Positions 42,333 through 51,528 are shown, counted from the first letter of the stretch. The stretch: 64,000 bases of DNA from Oceaniferula marina (GCF_013391475.1 NZ_JACBAZ010000005.1:1-64000); one strand, 5' to 3'. Notes: generated by a model from the sequence alone, not told the origin. Program-made: numbers and translations.

Positions 42333-43226
42333 TTACAGGCTGGCAAAACAGCGCTGGAGGAGCTTTTTGGTGGCCAGAATGCCATCGACTTCGGAGAGTT
42401 GATTGCCTTCGTATTCCACTCCGATGTAGCCTTGGTATTTGGATTCAGCGACCAGTTTCATGGCTTTGAGGAAATCGGTCGAAGTTTCGTTTCCTTTGTC
42501 ATCAAAGCCATGGCTTTTCGCGCTGACGCCTTTGGCATAGGGCATCAGGTCGGTGATGCCTTGGTAGCGGTCGTAGCTGCCAAAATTACCAAAGTCGGGC
42601 AGGGCCCCGCAGTTTGGCAGGTTGACGGATTTGAGAACTCCGGCGAGCCATGCACCGTCCGATGACAGCCCTCCGTGGTTTTCGACGATGACGTTGAGCT
42701 TGTAGGGCTTGGCGGCGGTGCTCAAAGCATGCAGACCTTCGGTGACTTGTTTTGCCAACTCTTCACGCGACCCAGGGCCTCCTGCATTGACACGGATCGA
42801 GTGACATCCGAGGAAGGCCGCCGCTTCGAGCCATTTTTGGTGGTTGGCGACGGTTTTGGCCCGGCCTTCTTTGGTTTTTGCACCGAGAGCGCCTTCTCCG
42901 TCACACATGATCAGGACGTTGCGGATCCCTTCGTTGCCCGTGCGGGTCTTCAGCTCCTTGAGGTAGGTCCCGTCGTGAGATTTGAAAAACGAATTGACGT
43001 ATTCGACGGCATGGATGCCGAAGGTTTCTTTGCTGAACTTGGGGAAATCGAGGTGGTCGAGCTCCTTTTTACCCAGCATTCGGTGAAGGGACCACTGGGC
43101 GAGAGAAATATCAAAGCGCGCTTTCATTGGAGAGGTGGGGACTGCGGTGGATGGTAGGGAGCTTCCCGCGATGGCGGCTCCCGTTGCCGTGGCAGTGCGG
43201 AGAAAGGTTCGACGTGTGACAGGCAT
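42333..43226 (-). CDS. Tat-exported sugar phosphate isomerase/epimerase-like TIM-barrel protein
   Basis: The 297-residue protein has a twin-arginine signal (TRRTFLRTATATGAAIAG) and an AP endonuclease 2/xylose isomerase-like barrel (RFDISLAQWSLHRML, SIRVNAGGPGSREELA, LNVIVENHGGLSSD, CGALPDFGNFG, YIGVEYEGNQ). The metal ligands Glu, Asp and His typical of the fold appear at VENHGG, PDFGNF and GVEYEG. Exported members of this family are numerous in planctomycetes and verrucomicrobia and have unknown sugar substrates. ATG 43226 begins the Tat signal. It precedes queE in a leftward run. Confidence 0.85.
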   Translation of the reverse strand: MPVTRRTFLRTATATGAAIAGSSLPSTAVPTSPMKARFDISLAQWSLHRMLGKKELDHLDFPKFSKETFGIHAVEYVNSFFKSHDGTYLKELKTRTGNEGIRNVLIMCDGEGALGAKTKEGRAKTVANHQKWLEAAAFLGCHSIRVNAGGPGSREELAKQVTEGLHALSTAAKPYKLNVIVENHGGLSSDGAWLAGVLKSVNLPNCGALPDFGNFGSYDRYQGITDLMPYAKGVSAKSHGFDDKGNETSTDFLKAMKLVAESKYQGYIGVEYEGNQLSEVDGILATKKLLQRCFASL

Positions 43227-43295
43227 AATTGAAATGTTATAAGCAGACGCATTTTTCACAAGCCAATTCACGGAGGCTGTGCTACCTCTTTCGTC

Positions 43296-43808
43296 ATGAG
43301 CATCATTACACGCCGTGGCGATGACGGACATACCGATACCATGTATGGTGGGCGGATGCCCAAAAACTCTCCGAACGTTGTCGCCTGTGGCTGCGTTGAC
43401 GAATTGACCTCAGCTTTAGGTATGGTCCGCGTGGCCGGAGTGCCGGATGAAATGGTCGAACATATTGCCACGATTCAGAAGCATTTGATCTCCTTGATGG
43501 GCTTGCTTTCCGTGCCTGAGGAAAAAAGGGAAAAATACTTGGCGGACGGATACCCGTCCCTGACCCAGGAAGAACTCGACTGGCTCGAGAGTATTGCCGT
43601 GGAAATGCCAACCAAGTTCGAAGGTTGGGTCTTGCCCGGCGCCAGTGGACATCCAGGTGCCGCCTGGTTGGATATGGCTAGAACCGTTTGCCGTCGTGCC
43701 GAATTGAGTGCCTGGGCTCTGGGTGATGGCGCATCCAAGGAGGCCTGCCGCTTCCTCAACCGCCTCTCCGATATTTTGTGGCTCTGGGCGAGAAAGCTGG
43801 AAAAATAG
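43296..43808 (+). CDS. ATP:cob(I)alamin adenosyltransferase (PduO type)
   Basis: The enzyme adenosylates cob(I)alamin to give coenzyme B12. The 170-residue protein has the PduO N-terminal ATP-binding motif TRRGDDGHTDTMYGGRMPK, CGCVDELTSALGMVR and the trimer-core LDMARTVCRRAELSAWALG, where RxxCRRAE is diagnostic. A cobalamin-dependent enzyme must be present elsewhere. Divergent from the isomerase gene with 69 bp between; single-gene unit followed by a small lipoprotein. Confidence 0.9.
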   Translation: MSIITRRGDDGHTDTMYGGRMPKNSPNVVACGCVDELTSALGMVRVAGVPDEMVEHIATIQKHLISLMGLLSVPEEKREKYLADGYPSLTQEELDWLESIAVEMPTKFEGWVLPGASGHPGAAWLDMARTVCRRAELSAWALGDGASKEACRFLNRLSDILWLWARKLEK

Positions 43809-43846
43809 CACTTGATTTGCGATGGCTTGGCCGCTAGATTCAGCCC

Positions 43847-44029
43847 ATGTCCAAGATTTTTTTCTCTTTGCTTGCTTTTGTTTCGCTGTTGTTTGTGTCC
43901 TGTGCTGACCAGTCGACTTCGGAGTTTTCTCCAGCGGGTCCTCAATCTGATTCCAACAGCATGCCTCACAACCGTCCGATGGGACCTGAGGGGGCTGGAG
44001 CACTCGGTGTGATGGCGGGTCAGCAGTAA
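43847..44029 (+). CDS. 60-residue lipoprotein
   Basis: A lipoprotein signal (FFSLLAFVSLLFVSC) is followed by about 40 polar residues (ADQSTSEFSPAGPQSDSNSM, ending GVMAGQQ). There is no recognisable domain. The lipobox LFVSC and a plausible ATG 38 bp after the adenosyltransferase gene make it a likely real gene. Such stubs are frequent in this group; no function is proposed. Confidence 0.6.
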   Translation: MSKIFFSLLAFVSLLFVSCADQSTSEFSPAGPQSDSNSMPHNRPMGPEGAGALGVMAGQQ

Positions 44030-44095
44030 GCTGCGAGAGCTGGCATCCCAAGAGGTTCCTTTGTTCCCTGGTTTTGATCAACCCCGGTCACTCAT

Positions 44096-45412
44096 TTATT
44101 CCTGGGTTGATTCCGGCTCATTTGGCTGAATGTGTATATCCCGTTGAGGGAATGGGATGCTGATGTTTTCCTGATCGAAGCGATCTTTGACCTTCCACAT
44201 AAGCTCGCGGTAGACTGCCCAGTAATCCTTGGATTTAACCCATGGTCGGCAGATCAGGTTGACGGATGAATCCGCCAGAGCATCCACGGCGATTTCCGGT
44301 TCCGGGTTTTGCAGGATTTTTGAGTGGGATTGAGTGGTTTCATTCAGCAGGGAGACGGCTTTTTGGATATCATCGGAGTAGCTGATGCCGAAAACCAGAT
44401 CGACTCGGCGCAGATCCTGACTGCTGTAATTGATGATCGTGTTTCCCCAGACGCTGTTGTTGGGGATGATAAGTTCCTTGTTATCCGGGGTGAGCAGGGT
44501 GGTGGAGACCAGGCTCATTTTTTGAACGGTTCCGGATTTGCCGTTCACCTCGACAAAGTGGTCGACATCAAAGGGTTGGTAGAACATGACCATGAGTCCG
44601 CTGGCAAAATTGCCGAGCGTCTCTTTGAGCGCGAAGCCGATGATGAATCCCCCCGCTCCCATGGCGGCAATGATGGGACCGATGTTGGCTCCGAGTGAGG
44701 CGATGGCAAAGAGGCCTCCGATGGCGAGAACCACGCTTTTGACGGATCGCTCAATGAACTGTTTGAGCATCATGGAAAGGCCTCGCTGTCGCTCCAGGAT
44801 TTTTTTGATGAAGCGGTTGGCCAGCTTGGCAATGAGCCAGAAGAGCACGAGGATTGCTGCGGCTTGGATCAATTTTTTGACAAAGGCGATGCCTCCCTCG
44901 GGGTCGTTGATCCATGAGGATAACCCTTCGAGGATGGTGGAGAGCAACCCTTGATTATTGGCACCTGAGCGGGAGTGACTCACGGCGGCAAGATATTGTT
45001 TTTCGGCACTGGCATCCCCACCTTTGGCCTCATAGGCCTCGATGATACGTTTGACCTTTTTGTAGAGATGATACTCCCGATCGTGTTGCGCAGTGCGCTT
45101 TTGTTTGAGCTCCTCGAGTGCTTGTTGTTCGAGGCCTTCGGCCTGCATTTGCACATTGATCTCACTGGTCCGGGAGATTTCCTCCTGGGCGTGCCGCATC
45201 CAGGCTTTGAGTTCGTTTGAGAGGTCGTTTTTACTGAGTGGGCGCAGGCGGGAATTGAATTGTTCAACCGGGGTGTCAAAGGCGATCAGAGGGGTGGGAG
45301 GCGTGGCTTTTTCCTTTGCTGGGTCATTGGTCTGGTCAGGTGCCGCATGGCCGGGGGTGAGCAAAAGAAAAAATGCCCACGTTAGAAGTCGTAGCCACTT
45401 GGAGATCGGCAT
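44096..45412 (-). CDS. MscS-family mechanosensitive channel with extended periplasmic N-terminus
   Basis: The protein of about 438 residues has a signal sequence (WLRLLTWAFFLLLTPGHA) and a periplasmic helical region of about 140 residues. The MscS core follows: membrane helices (FVKKLIQAAAILVLFWLIA and following), the pore helix GANIGPIIAAMGAGGFIIGF and ALKETLGNFASGLMVMF. The beta domain (FVEVNGKSGTVQKMSLVSTT, ELIIPNNSVWGNTIINYS) and vestibule domain complete it. Channels of this type open under membrane tension to release solutes. The start is uncertain among 45412, 45442 and 45478; the first opens directly into the signal sequence. Confidence 0.85.
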   Translation of the reverse strand: MPISKWLRLLTWAFFLLLTPGHAAPDQTNDPAKEKATPPTPLIAFDTPVEQFNSRLRPLSKNDLSNELKAWMRHAQEEISRTSEINVQMQAEGLEQQALEELKQKRTAQHDREYHLYKKVKRIIEAYEAKGGDASAEKQYLAAVSHSRSGANNQGLLSTILEGLSSWINDPEGGIAFVKKLIQAAAILVLFWLIAKLANRFIKKILERQRGLSMMLKQFIERSVKSVVLAIGGLFAIASLGANIGPIIAAMGAGGFIIGFALKETLGNFASGLMVMFYQPFDVDHFVEVNGKSGTVQKMSLVSTTLLTPDNKELIIPNNSVWGNTIINYSSQDLRRVDLVFGISYSDDIQKAVSLLNETTQSHSKILQNPEPEIAVDALADSSVNLICRPWVKSKDYWAVYRELMWKVKDRFDQENISIPFPQRDIHIQPNEPESTQE

Positions 45413-45534
45413 GTGAAGGTGGAGGGTGGAAAGCGGGTTCATACCGACCACTGTATCAATGGATTCCTCGAAGCTCAATGAGATTAGCAGGTTTGCTGTC
45501 AGGGCCCCTACAATAGGGAGATTACCTCGGTGGT

Positions 45535-45686
45535 GCCTGCGGCGCTGACAGGATTGTCAGGATTTTTTTAAGGTTTTACAGGATTTTTAATTCTCAAAGA
45601 TCAAGGTTTGCCCAAAACCTATCAATTACTTCTAAAATATCCTGTACATCACCCTCCAACATGTGAATCCTGTCAGCGCCGCAGGC
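45535..45686. repeat. 152-bp inverted-repeat element
   Basis: Perfect 21-bp inverted ends, GCCTGCGGCGCTGACAGGAT at 45535 and its complement ending at 45686, enclose A/T-rich sequence with several CAGGAT/ATCCTG variants. Elements built from AGGAT/ATCCT words are widespread dispersed repeats in many bacteria. No ORF. It lies between the divergent-side ends of mscS and rlmH (286-bp gap). Confidence 0.75.
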
Positions 45687-45764
45687 TGTTAGGGGCTGGT
45701 GTATTCGACCTGTTTGCTGGGCTGAGCTCGGTTTGAAAGGTAAGATGGAAATCTCGCCCCTTAC

Positions 45765-46202
45765 TTAACGGTGGTAAGGTTCGCCTCGTTGAATGGTTGC
45801 CACCCGGTAGAGCTGTTCCAGCAGGACCAGCAGTGCGAGTTCGTGCTGCAAGGTGAGCGGGGAGAGTGCCCAAATGAGGTCGGCGTCGTCACGCAGCTGT
45901 TGGGTGTGGCCGTCAGAGGCGCCGATCAGGTAACTGGCGCGTTTGACACCACGCATTTCCCATTGATTGATTTTTTTGGTGAGCTGGGCAGTGGTGAGTT
46001 GTTCTCCGCGTTCGTCCATGACGATGCGCAGAGTGCCGGAGCTGGCATCGTGCAGCCGTTTGGATACATCCTCGCTATTGCCGTCTTTCGGGTGGATGAG
46101 CTCGTAGCTCCCGTAGCGGCGTAGACGCTTGAGGTATTCAGTGGTGCCGTCTTTAGCGTAGCCGAGAGCTGGTTTTCCAGGGGCTAAAATCGTATGTTTC
46201 AT
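45765..46202 (-). CDS. rlmH: 23S rRNA pseudouridine(1915) N3-methyltransferase
   Basis: RlmH is the SPOUT methyltransferase acting on pseudouridine 1915 of helix 69 in 70S ribosomes. The 145-residue product has the C-terminal SPOUT knot: LIGASDGHTQQLRDDADLIW, LTLQHELALLVLLEQLYR and the diagnostic ending GEPYHR. The mid-region DERGEQLTTAQL binds SAM. The N-terminus (HTILAPGKPALG) is less conserved. It follows glyQS by about 24 bp on the same strand. Confidence 0.92.
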   Translation of the reverse strand: MKHTILAPGKPALGYAKDGTTEYLKRLRRYGSYELIHPKDGNSEDVSKRLHDASSGTLRIVMDERGEQLTTAQLTKKINQWEMRGVKRASYLIGASDGHTQQLRDDADLIWALSPLTLQHELALLVLLEQLYRVATIQRGEPYHR

Positions 46203-46226
46203 GAGCCCTATCGTTTATTATAGGAC

Positions 46227-47627
46227 TTAGACCATTCTGGCCAGCAGCCATGGTAGGAGCTCGCTGATGGCGATGCGCTCCTGCTCCATGCTGTCGCGGT
46301 GACGCACGGTAACGGTGTCGGATAGGTCTTCGCCGTTCGGTCCTTCCTCGCCGAGGGTTTCGAAGTCGATGGCAATACAGAATGGAGTGCCGACTTCGTC
46401 CTGGCGGCGGTAGCGGCGGCCGATGGCTGCGGTTTCATCGTAGAAGATGTTCATATGAGGCTGCAGCAGAGCTTTGACTTCCTTGGCTTTGGCGACGAGT
46501 TCCGGCTTGTTTTTGAGCAGTGGTAGGACGGCGGCCTTGATGGGGGCGATGCAGGGTTTGAGTCGCATCACTTTTCGGATATCAGGTTTGCCACCTTCCT
46601 TGGTGAGATCTTCTTCGTCGTAGGCTTCACAGATTACAGCGAGCACGGTGCGGTCACAACCAGCGGAGGGTTCAACGACATGAGGGATGAAGCGCTCCTT
46701 GGTTTCGGGGTTGAAGTATTCGAGGCTTTTGCCGGAGCATTCCTGGTGTTTGCCGAGATCGTAGTCGGTGCGGTAAGCCACGCCTTCGAGTTCCTGGATT
46801 CCGAAGGGGAATTCGTATTCGATGTCGTAGGTTTTTTTCGAGTAGTGGGCGCGTTCTCCGTCCGGCACATCGAGGATATGAAGTTTTTCGCGAGGTACGC
46901 CGATTTCCTCGTAGAAGTTGAGGCGTTTCTCGAGCCATTCGTCGGTGAGCTTCATGCCATCATCGGGGTGGCAGAAGTATTCGATTTCCATTTGTTCGAA
47001 CTCGCGTGAGCGGAAAGTGAAGTTGCGCGGGTTGATTTCGTTGCGGAATGCCTTACCGATCTGAGCGATGCCGAATGGAATTTTCAAGCGTGAGGAGTCG
47101 AGCACGTTTTTGTACTGCACAAAAATCGTTTGAGCGGTTTCCGGACGGAGGTAGGCGACGGCGTTAGGGTCGTCATCGTCTGCGGAGGCACCCATCTTGG
47201 TTTCGAACATCAGGTTGAACTCTTTGGGTTCGGTGAGTTCACAACGTTTGTCTTCGCCTTTGGGGAGCTGTTTTTTTGCTTCGCAAAGAGGAACCTCTTC
47301 GAGTTGATCTGCGCGGTAACGTTTTTTGCAGACTTTGCAGTCACACATGGGGTCGGAAAACCCGCCGACGTGGCCGGAGGCGGTAAGCACCGCCTGGTGG
47401 GTGAGGATCGAGCCATCCATACCGACGATGTCGTCTCGTTCTTGGACATTTTTGCGCCACCAGTATTCTTTCAGGTTGCGTTTGAGTTCGGCTCCGAGCG
47501 GGCCGTAGTCCCAGCAGCCGTTCAGGCCACCGTAGAGTTCACCAGATTGGAAGATGAACCCCTTGCCTTTGCAAAGGGAGACGATTTTTTCCATTTTCTC
47601 GGGGTCGGTATGTGTACGTTCGGCCAT
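46227..47627 (-). CDS. glyQS: glycyl-tRNA synthetase (alpha2 type)
   Basis: The 466-residue homodimeric class IIa synthetase is the type found in archaea, eukaryotes and some bacteria rather than the alpha2beta2 GlyQ/GlyS form. Motifs are GKGFIFQSGELYGGLNGCWD, zinc-like CDCKVCKKRY, motif 2 FRNEINPRNFTFRSREFEQM, and motif 3 region EPSAGCDRTVLAVI. The anticodon-binding domain is C-terminal (LPLLKNKPELVAKAK). Its presence is normal in several PVC bacteria. It is divergent from xseA across a region occupied by MITE copy B. Confidence 0.94.
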   Translation of the reverse strand: MAERTHTDPEKMEKIVSLCKGKGFIFQSGELYGGLNGCWDYGPLGAELKRNLKEYWWRKNVQERDDIVGMDGSILTHQAVLTASGHVGGFSDPMCDCKVCKKRYRADQLEEVPLCEAKKQLPKGEDKRCELTEPKEFNLMFETKMGASADDDDPNAVAYLRPETAQTIFVQYKNVLDSSRLKIPFGIAQIGKAFRNEINPRNFTFRSREFEQMEIEYFCHPDDGMKLTDEWLEKRLNFYEEIGVPREKLHILDVPDGERAHYSKKTYDIEYEFPFGIQELEGVAYRTDYDLGKHQECSGKSLEYFNPETKERFIPHVVEPSAGCDRTVLAVICEAYDEEDLTKEGGKPDIRKVMRLKPCIAPIKAAVLPLLKNKPELVAKAKEVKALLQPHMNIFYDETAAIGRRYRRQDEVGTPFCIAIDFETLGEEGPNGEDLSDTVTVRHRDSMEQERIAISELLPWLLARMV

Positions 47628-47722
47628 AGCGGGAGGGAGACTAGGAATCCATCGTCAGGAGTCAAGCAGCGATTGGGTCGTAGTCTTACAAATCGGGGCA
47701 TGAAAAGTGAGCGAAGTAAGTA

Positions 47723-47929
47723 ATATCATTCTCCCAGTTAAATTGGCAGAATGGTTTGAGTTTAAGATGATGAATCAGTCAGCAAGCTGAATGGCAAGGG
47801 GGCACTGAATCTTATAGATTTTACCGTTGTTGCGCGTCGGTTGCATAGCCCGCTATGCGCCTTCCTTGCGCCTAGTTAAAATCGAAAACCTTCAGTGCCA
47901 TTCAGCCAATTTAACGGATCAAATGGTAT
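47723..47929. mobile_element. MITE-like element, copy B (207 bp)
   Basis: It has the same length as copy A and differs at four positions (in the left end ATATCATT, two internal, one near the right end). It fills most of the glyQS-xseA divergent intergenic region, ending 24 bp before the xseA start codon, so promoters for xseA must lie in or beyond it. Confidence 0.88.
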
Positions 47930-47953
47930 AAGATCAGAGTTGCCAGTGGTGAC

Positions 47954-49312
47954 TTGATTGGGCAGCTTGTCTGTGTGTCTGCAAGTTTAAGCGTAACGCG
48001 CCTGGTGCGTCGGATGAAAAACCTCCTCGAGATCGAGATTGGCGAGGTCTGGGTCGAGGGTGAAGTCAGTAACCTCCGCCGCCAAGCAAGCGGGCATTGT
48101 TATTTTACCCTCAAGGACGAGGGGGCCCAGGTGTCTTGCGTGTTATTCCGCGGGCATGCGGCTCGGGCCAAGACGCAACCTGAGAATGGGATGCAGGTGA
48201 GGGTCTTTGGCGAGGTGTCGGTTTATGAAGCCAGAGGACAGATGCAATTGATTGTCAAGCAGGTGGAGGATGCCGGGTTGGGTGATTTGCAGGCTCGTTT
48301 CGAGGCCCTGAAGCGTAAGCTGGATGCGGAGGGTTTATTTGATCCTTCGATCAAGAAGGCATTGCCGGAATTTCCAGTAGCTGTCGGCTTGATTACCTCC
48401 CCGACGAGTGCGGCGCTCCAGGATATGCTCAATATTTTGTCGCGCAGGGCTCCATGGGTTCAGCCGGTTCTGTATCCTGTGCAGGTTCAGGGGGCGGGTG
48501 CGGAACATGGGATTGCCCGTGCTTTGGAGCAGTGGGGTGAGCCGGAAAAGCATGGCCTGCCGGAGGTCGATGTTCTTATTGTCGGTCGTGGTGGGGGTTC
48601 TCTCGAAGATTTGTGGAATTTTAACGAAGAGGTGGTGGCGAGAGCTATTTATGCTTGTCCGGTTCCTGTTGTTTCTGCCGTTGGTCATGAAATTGATTTT
48701 TCCATCGCGGACTTTGTTGCGGACATGCGGGCTCCCACGCCGAGTGCGGCTGCCGAGTTGGTGGTTCCGGATGCGGTCGATTTACGTGCGAGGGTAGAAC
48801 GATTGTCTCAAGGGTTGAAGAGGGTGGTAGATGCTCGGCTTAAGCACGATGAGATGATTGTGCGTTCGGCGAAGAGAGCGCTGATGCCTCGCGATGCCGA
48901 GCGGGCATTGCGTGAACCCATAATGGAGCTTGACCGGATGCGGCAGGAGTTGGCCTCTGCCGCGGGATTAGAAATGCAGTCGATGAGCGGAAGGGTCAAG
49001 GAGTTGACCTTGCTCCATGCAGCGCATCATCCGGAGAAGGTGATGCAGCGGCGGAGCGAGCGCTTGGATCACGCCAAGGTGCTTTTTGAAATGGCCGGGA
49101 AATCAGGTGTGCAGCAGATGGAGCAACGACTTCGTCGTTTGTCATCTCTGGTAAAAACTCTGGGGCCGGATGCGACCTTTGCCCGTGGGTTTTCGATCAC
49201 GATGGATGCGGAGGGCAATGTGATCCGCAAGGTGGAGGACGTTGAAGCTGGTGATGTGTTGCAAACCCGCCTTGCACAGGGGTCGGTGCTGAGTGAAGTC
49301 CAGCGGCGCTGA
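47954..49312 (+). CDS. xseA: exodeoxyribonuclease VII large subunit
   Basis: XseA with XseB degrades single-stranded DNA. The 452-residue protein has an N-terminal OB fold (IGEVWVEGEVSNLRRQASGH, YFTLKDEGAQVSCVLFRG) and the catalytic domain (GLITSPTSAALQDMLNIL, DVLIVGRGGGSLEDLWNFN, SAVGHEIDFSIADFVADMRA, PTPSAAAELVVPD). A long coiled region and the C-terminal DATFARGFSI follow. The start is TTG 47954; the N-terminus is a little irregular (LVCVSASLSVTRLVRRMK), so the true start could be a later GTG. XseB is not in this window. Confidence 0.9.
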   Translation: MIGQLVCVSASLSVTRLVRRMKNLLEIEIGEVWVEGEVSNLRRQASGHCYFTLKDEGAQVSCVLFRGHAARAKTQPENGMQVRVFGEVSVYEARGQMQLIVKQVEDAGLGDLQARFEALKRKLDAEGLFDPSIKKALPEFPVAVGLITSPTSAALQDMLNILSRRAPWVQPVLYPVQVQGAGAEHGIARALEQWGEPEKHGLPEVDVLIVGRGGGSLEDLWNFNEEVVARAIYACPVPVVSAVGHEIDFSIADFVADMRAPTPSAAAELVVPDAVDLRARVERLSQGLKRVVDARLKHDEMIVRSAKRALMPRDAERALREPIMELDRMRQELASAAGLEMQSMSGRVKELTLLHAAHHPEKVMQRRSERLDHAKVLFEMAGKSGVQQMEQRLRRLSSLVKTLGPDATFARGFSITMDAEGNVIRKVEDVEAGDVLQTRLAQGSVLSEVQRR

Positions 49313-49318
49313 GTACGA

Positions 49319-50272
49319 TCAGCGCTGGAGCTGAAAGGGGGTGCCCATTTCTCCGAGTGGCGGGCGGATCCACTGGAAATGAAGTAATGAGTGGATGCTG
49401 AGTTGTTTTATTCCATTCGCTTGATGCTGGTAATAGAGTCGCAGATTGACGGGCACCCGTGCATCGGGCGGGATCTTGCTCATCAGTGAGGCTCCCTCGG
49501 CACCTTTTTCCATGATGGCCAGTCCGGTAAAGGCTCCTTGTTTGTTTTCAATGGTCAGTGCAATATGGGACTTCTCCGTTGTTCCCGGAGGCAGGGGGCC
49601 GAGATGGGGGGTGACGTAAGCTCTCATTTGAACCGGCTTTTCTGGTTGGGTCAGAGCAAATTGTTCCCATGATATTTCGCCGTAAGCGTAAGAGGCCTGC
49701 CAGTGGATTTTCAATGCGTCTCCTTCTTGTTGGAGAACGGCGTGGGACCTTTGTTTGTTCAGTGACACGTAAGCCAGCATCCAGATTGGTTGGCCATCGT
49801 ATTGGGCTGCTTCGATCCGGTCGATTTTCCAGAGTGGGGAGTCGAAGTGGTGGCGGGTCTTATAGTAATCGTTTAATGCATCGCGGCACTCGTCCGGGTG
49901 CATGACATACTGCAGGCGTTCTTCGGTCGTGGTGCTGTTGAGGAAGCCGGTCATGGTCTGCCGGGCCAAGCTGCTCGCCTTTTCCTGACTCAGCGGGTTG
50001 ATTTTTTCTTCGGTTGGGGTGAGGATCAGGCTGGGAGGTTCTTTGTTGAGGATCAGGCTGATGCCGTAGAGGATGGTTCCAGCAAACGAGATGGCGACGA
50101 GTGTAACGACTGAAAACAGGAGGTAGCGTTTCCAGCGGGCCGACGGCAGAGTCGGAGTTTGTTGGCTCGGATCGTCGAATCCTGGTTCGGCATGCGGTTG
50201 TTCGGCCTCTTCGCTTTGTCCCGCGGGGTTGATCAGCCGGAATGCTTTTTCGGATGATAACTTCCCAGCCAT
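49319..50272 (-). CDS. hypothetical single-pass membrane protein
   Basis: The 317-residue protein has a polar, probably cytoplasmic head (FRLINPAGQSEEAEQPH), one membrane helix (YLLFSVVTLVAISFAGTILY) at about 50-75 and an extracytoplasmic domain of about 235 residues. The domain starts with MTGFLNSTTTEERLQYVMHP and runs through beta-rich sequence (PIWMLAYVSLNKQRSHAVL, MRAYVTPHLGPLPPG). The RLQYVMHP element recurs in unnamed verrucomicrobial proteins. Function unknown. It is 20 bp downstream of nothing on its strand; convergent with xseA at 6 bp. Confidence 0.55.
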   Translation of the reverse strand: MAGKLSSEKAFRLINPAGQSEEAEQPHAEPGFDDPSQQTPTLPSARWKRYLLFSVVTLVAISFAGTILYGISLILNKEPPSLILTPTEEKINPLSQEKASSLARQTMTGFLNSTTTEERLQYVMHPDECRDALNDYYKTRHHFDSPLWKIDRIEAAQYDGQPIWMLAYVSLNKQRSHAVLQQEGDALKIHWQASYAYGEISWEQFALTQPEKPVQMRAYVTPHLGPLPPGTTEKSHIALTIENKQGAFTGLAIMEKGAEGASLMSKIPPDARVPVNLRLYYQHQANGIKQLSIHSLLHFQWIRPPLGEMGTPFQLQR

Positions 50273-50291
50273 GTTTGTGTGTGGGGAGAGG

Positions 50292-51251
50292 CTAGCGGCG
50301 TCTTCTCAAAGAGGCCAGAGCCCCAAATCCAAGAAGGGAAAACAGAGCGGATGCCGGTTCAGGAACCGGGTTGAGCACGACGGTGTAGCCCAAGTCTTCG
50401 AATTGGGCGATGGTCATGTTGCTGATAAAGGAGTCAGGGTTTAGCCACCCGGTCATGAGTTCGTCCCTCATGTCCCTTCCCGTTCCGGCTTGAGTGATAC
50501 CGGTGGGGCCGGCACCACCGTCAACTTCGTTCCAGTGGCCGTTGGCTGTGCCAGAACCTCCCCCTAGTTCGACGGGGATAAAGCTGGCTCCGCCCTGGCC
50601 AAACTCGGTTTGCCATTGGGCGAGTGCCGAGGCTCCGGTGTATTCGCCGCTGCCGTTGACGTAGAGTTCCTGATATCCTGCAATGCCGGCACCGGAGCTA
50701 CTCCAAAGGGTTCCAAGTCCGAGCACGTGGCCCATTTCATGTTCGATGACTTTGTCGAATGTTCCTGCGGCAACGAGGTTGGCCGTGTCCGCTGTGTCAA
50801 AGGTCATACTACCAGATGCGGCGTATAGAAAATTTTCTTCCTGCCCGGTTTTTGCTGTTGTGGGGCCTGCAGACCCAAGAACTCCCCCGGGCCCGTCGTT
50901 GGGCTCCAAAGTGACGGAGATCGTGACTGCGTTTGCGTCTTTGCCTCGAATGGTGTCTTTATAGCCTATAATTCGTGATTCCCAGGCCGCTTCTGCTGCA
51001 CTGAAGGCCGCGAGTTCCTCAGGCGTCGGATTGGAGGTCCCGTAATCGATGATGATATTAAAGCCGTTCGTCAGGTTCTGCTGCTGTGCATCCAGTTCGA
51101 AGCTTGGATAGTCATTGACGGTCAGATCTCCCGAGGCTTCTAGATGCGTGACGATTTGGCCCTGATCGTTAAAACTCAAAAAGGAATTGGCATGCACATT
51201 GCTTGAGGCCGCAATACTTACCAGAGTTAGAGATAAAAGGAGGGAATGCAT
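50292..51251 (-). CDS. leishmanolysin-like zinc metalloprotease with PEP-CTERM anchor
   Basis: The 319-residue protein has a signal peptide (LLLSLTLVSIAASSNVHA). The protease domain contains the zinc site HEMGHVLGLGTLW (HExxHxxG) in FDKVIEHEMGHVL and the downstream GHWNEVDGGA and MRDELMTGWLNP, including the third-ligand region and the Met turn of leishmanolysin-type metzincins. The C-terminus is a PEP-CTERM sorting signal: VPEPASALFSLLGFGALASL followed by RRRR. PEP-CTERM proteins are processed by exosortase and go to the envelope or matrix. Exosortase is not in this window. It is well separated from neighbours. Confidence 0.88.
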   Translation of the reverse strand: MHSLLLSLTLVSIAASSNVHANSFLSFNDQGQIVTHLEASGDLTVNDYPSFELDAQQQNLTNGFNIIIDYGTSNPTPEELAAFSAAEAAWESRIIGYKDTIRGKDANAVTISVTLEPNDGPGGVLGSAGPTTAKTGQEENFLYAASGSMTFDTADTANLVAAGTFDKVIEHEMGHVLGLGTLWSSSGAGIAGYQELYVNGSGEYTGASALAQWQTEFGQGGASFIPVELGGGSGTANGHWNEVDGGAGPTGITQAGTGRDMRDELMTGWLNPDSFISNMTIAQFEDLGYTVVLNPVPEPASALFSLLGFGALASLRRRR

Positions 51252-51528
51252 GTGATGACAGGCACGAGGGTGTATGGAAAAGTTCGAATTGAAAACCTAG
51301 TCAAAACAGGATTCGGTTCAAGGCCTTTTTTAGGCGGGGTTGTTTTTATAAATTGCGAGTTAAGGTGATGATTATGAAGGGTTTTCTGTAATATAGGTGG
51401 TCGATAAAGATGTATTTTCCACGTGCAATCGGAGCTAGGCGATGGCACCCTTTTCCCGGGAAGGGAATTAAAGCATATTGTCTGCGTGACGCATACATGT
51501 CTGTTTTGGTTCACAACACACACACAAT

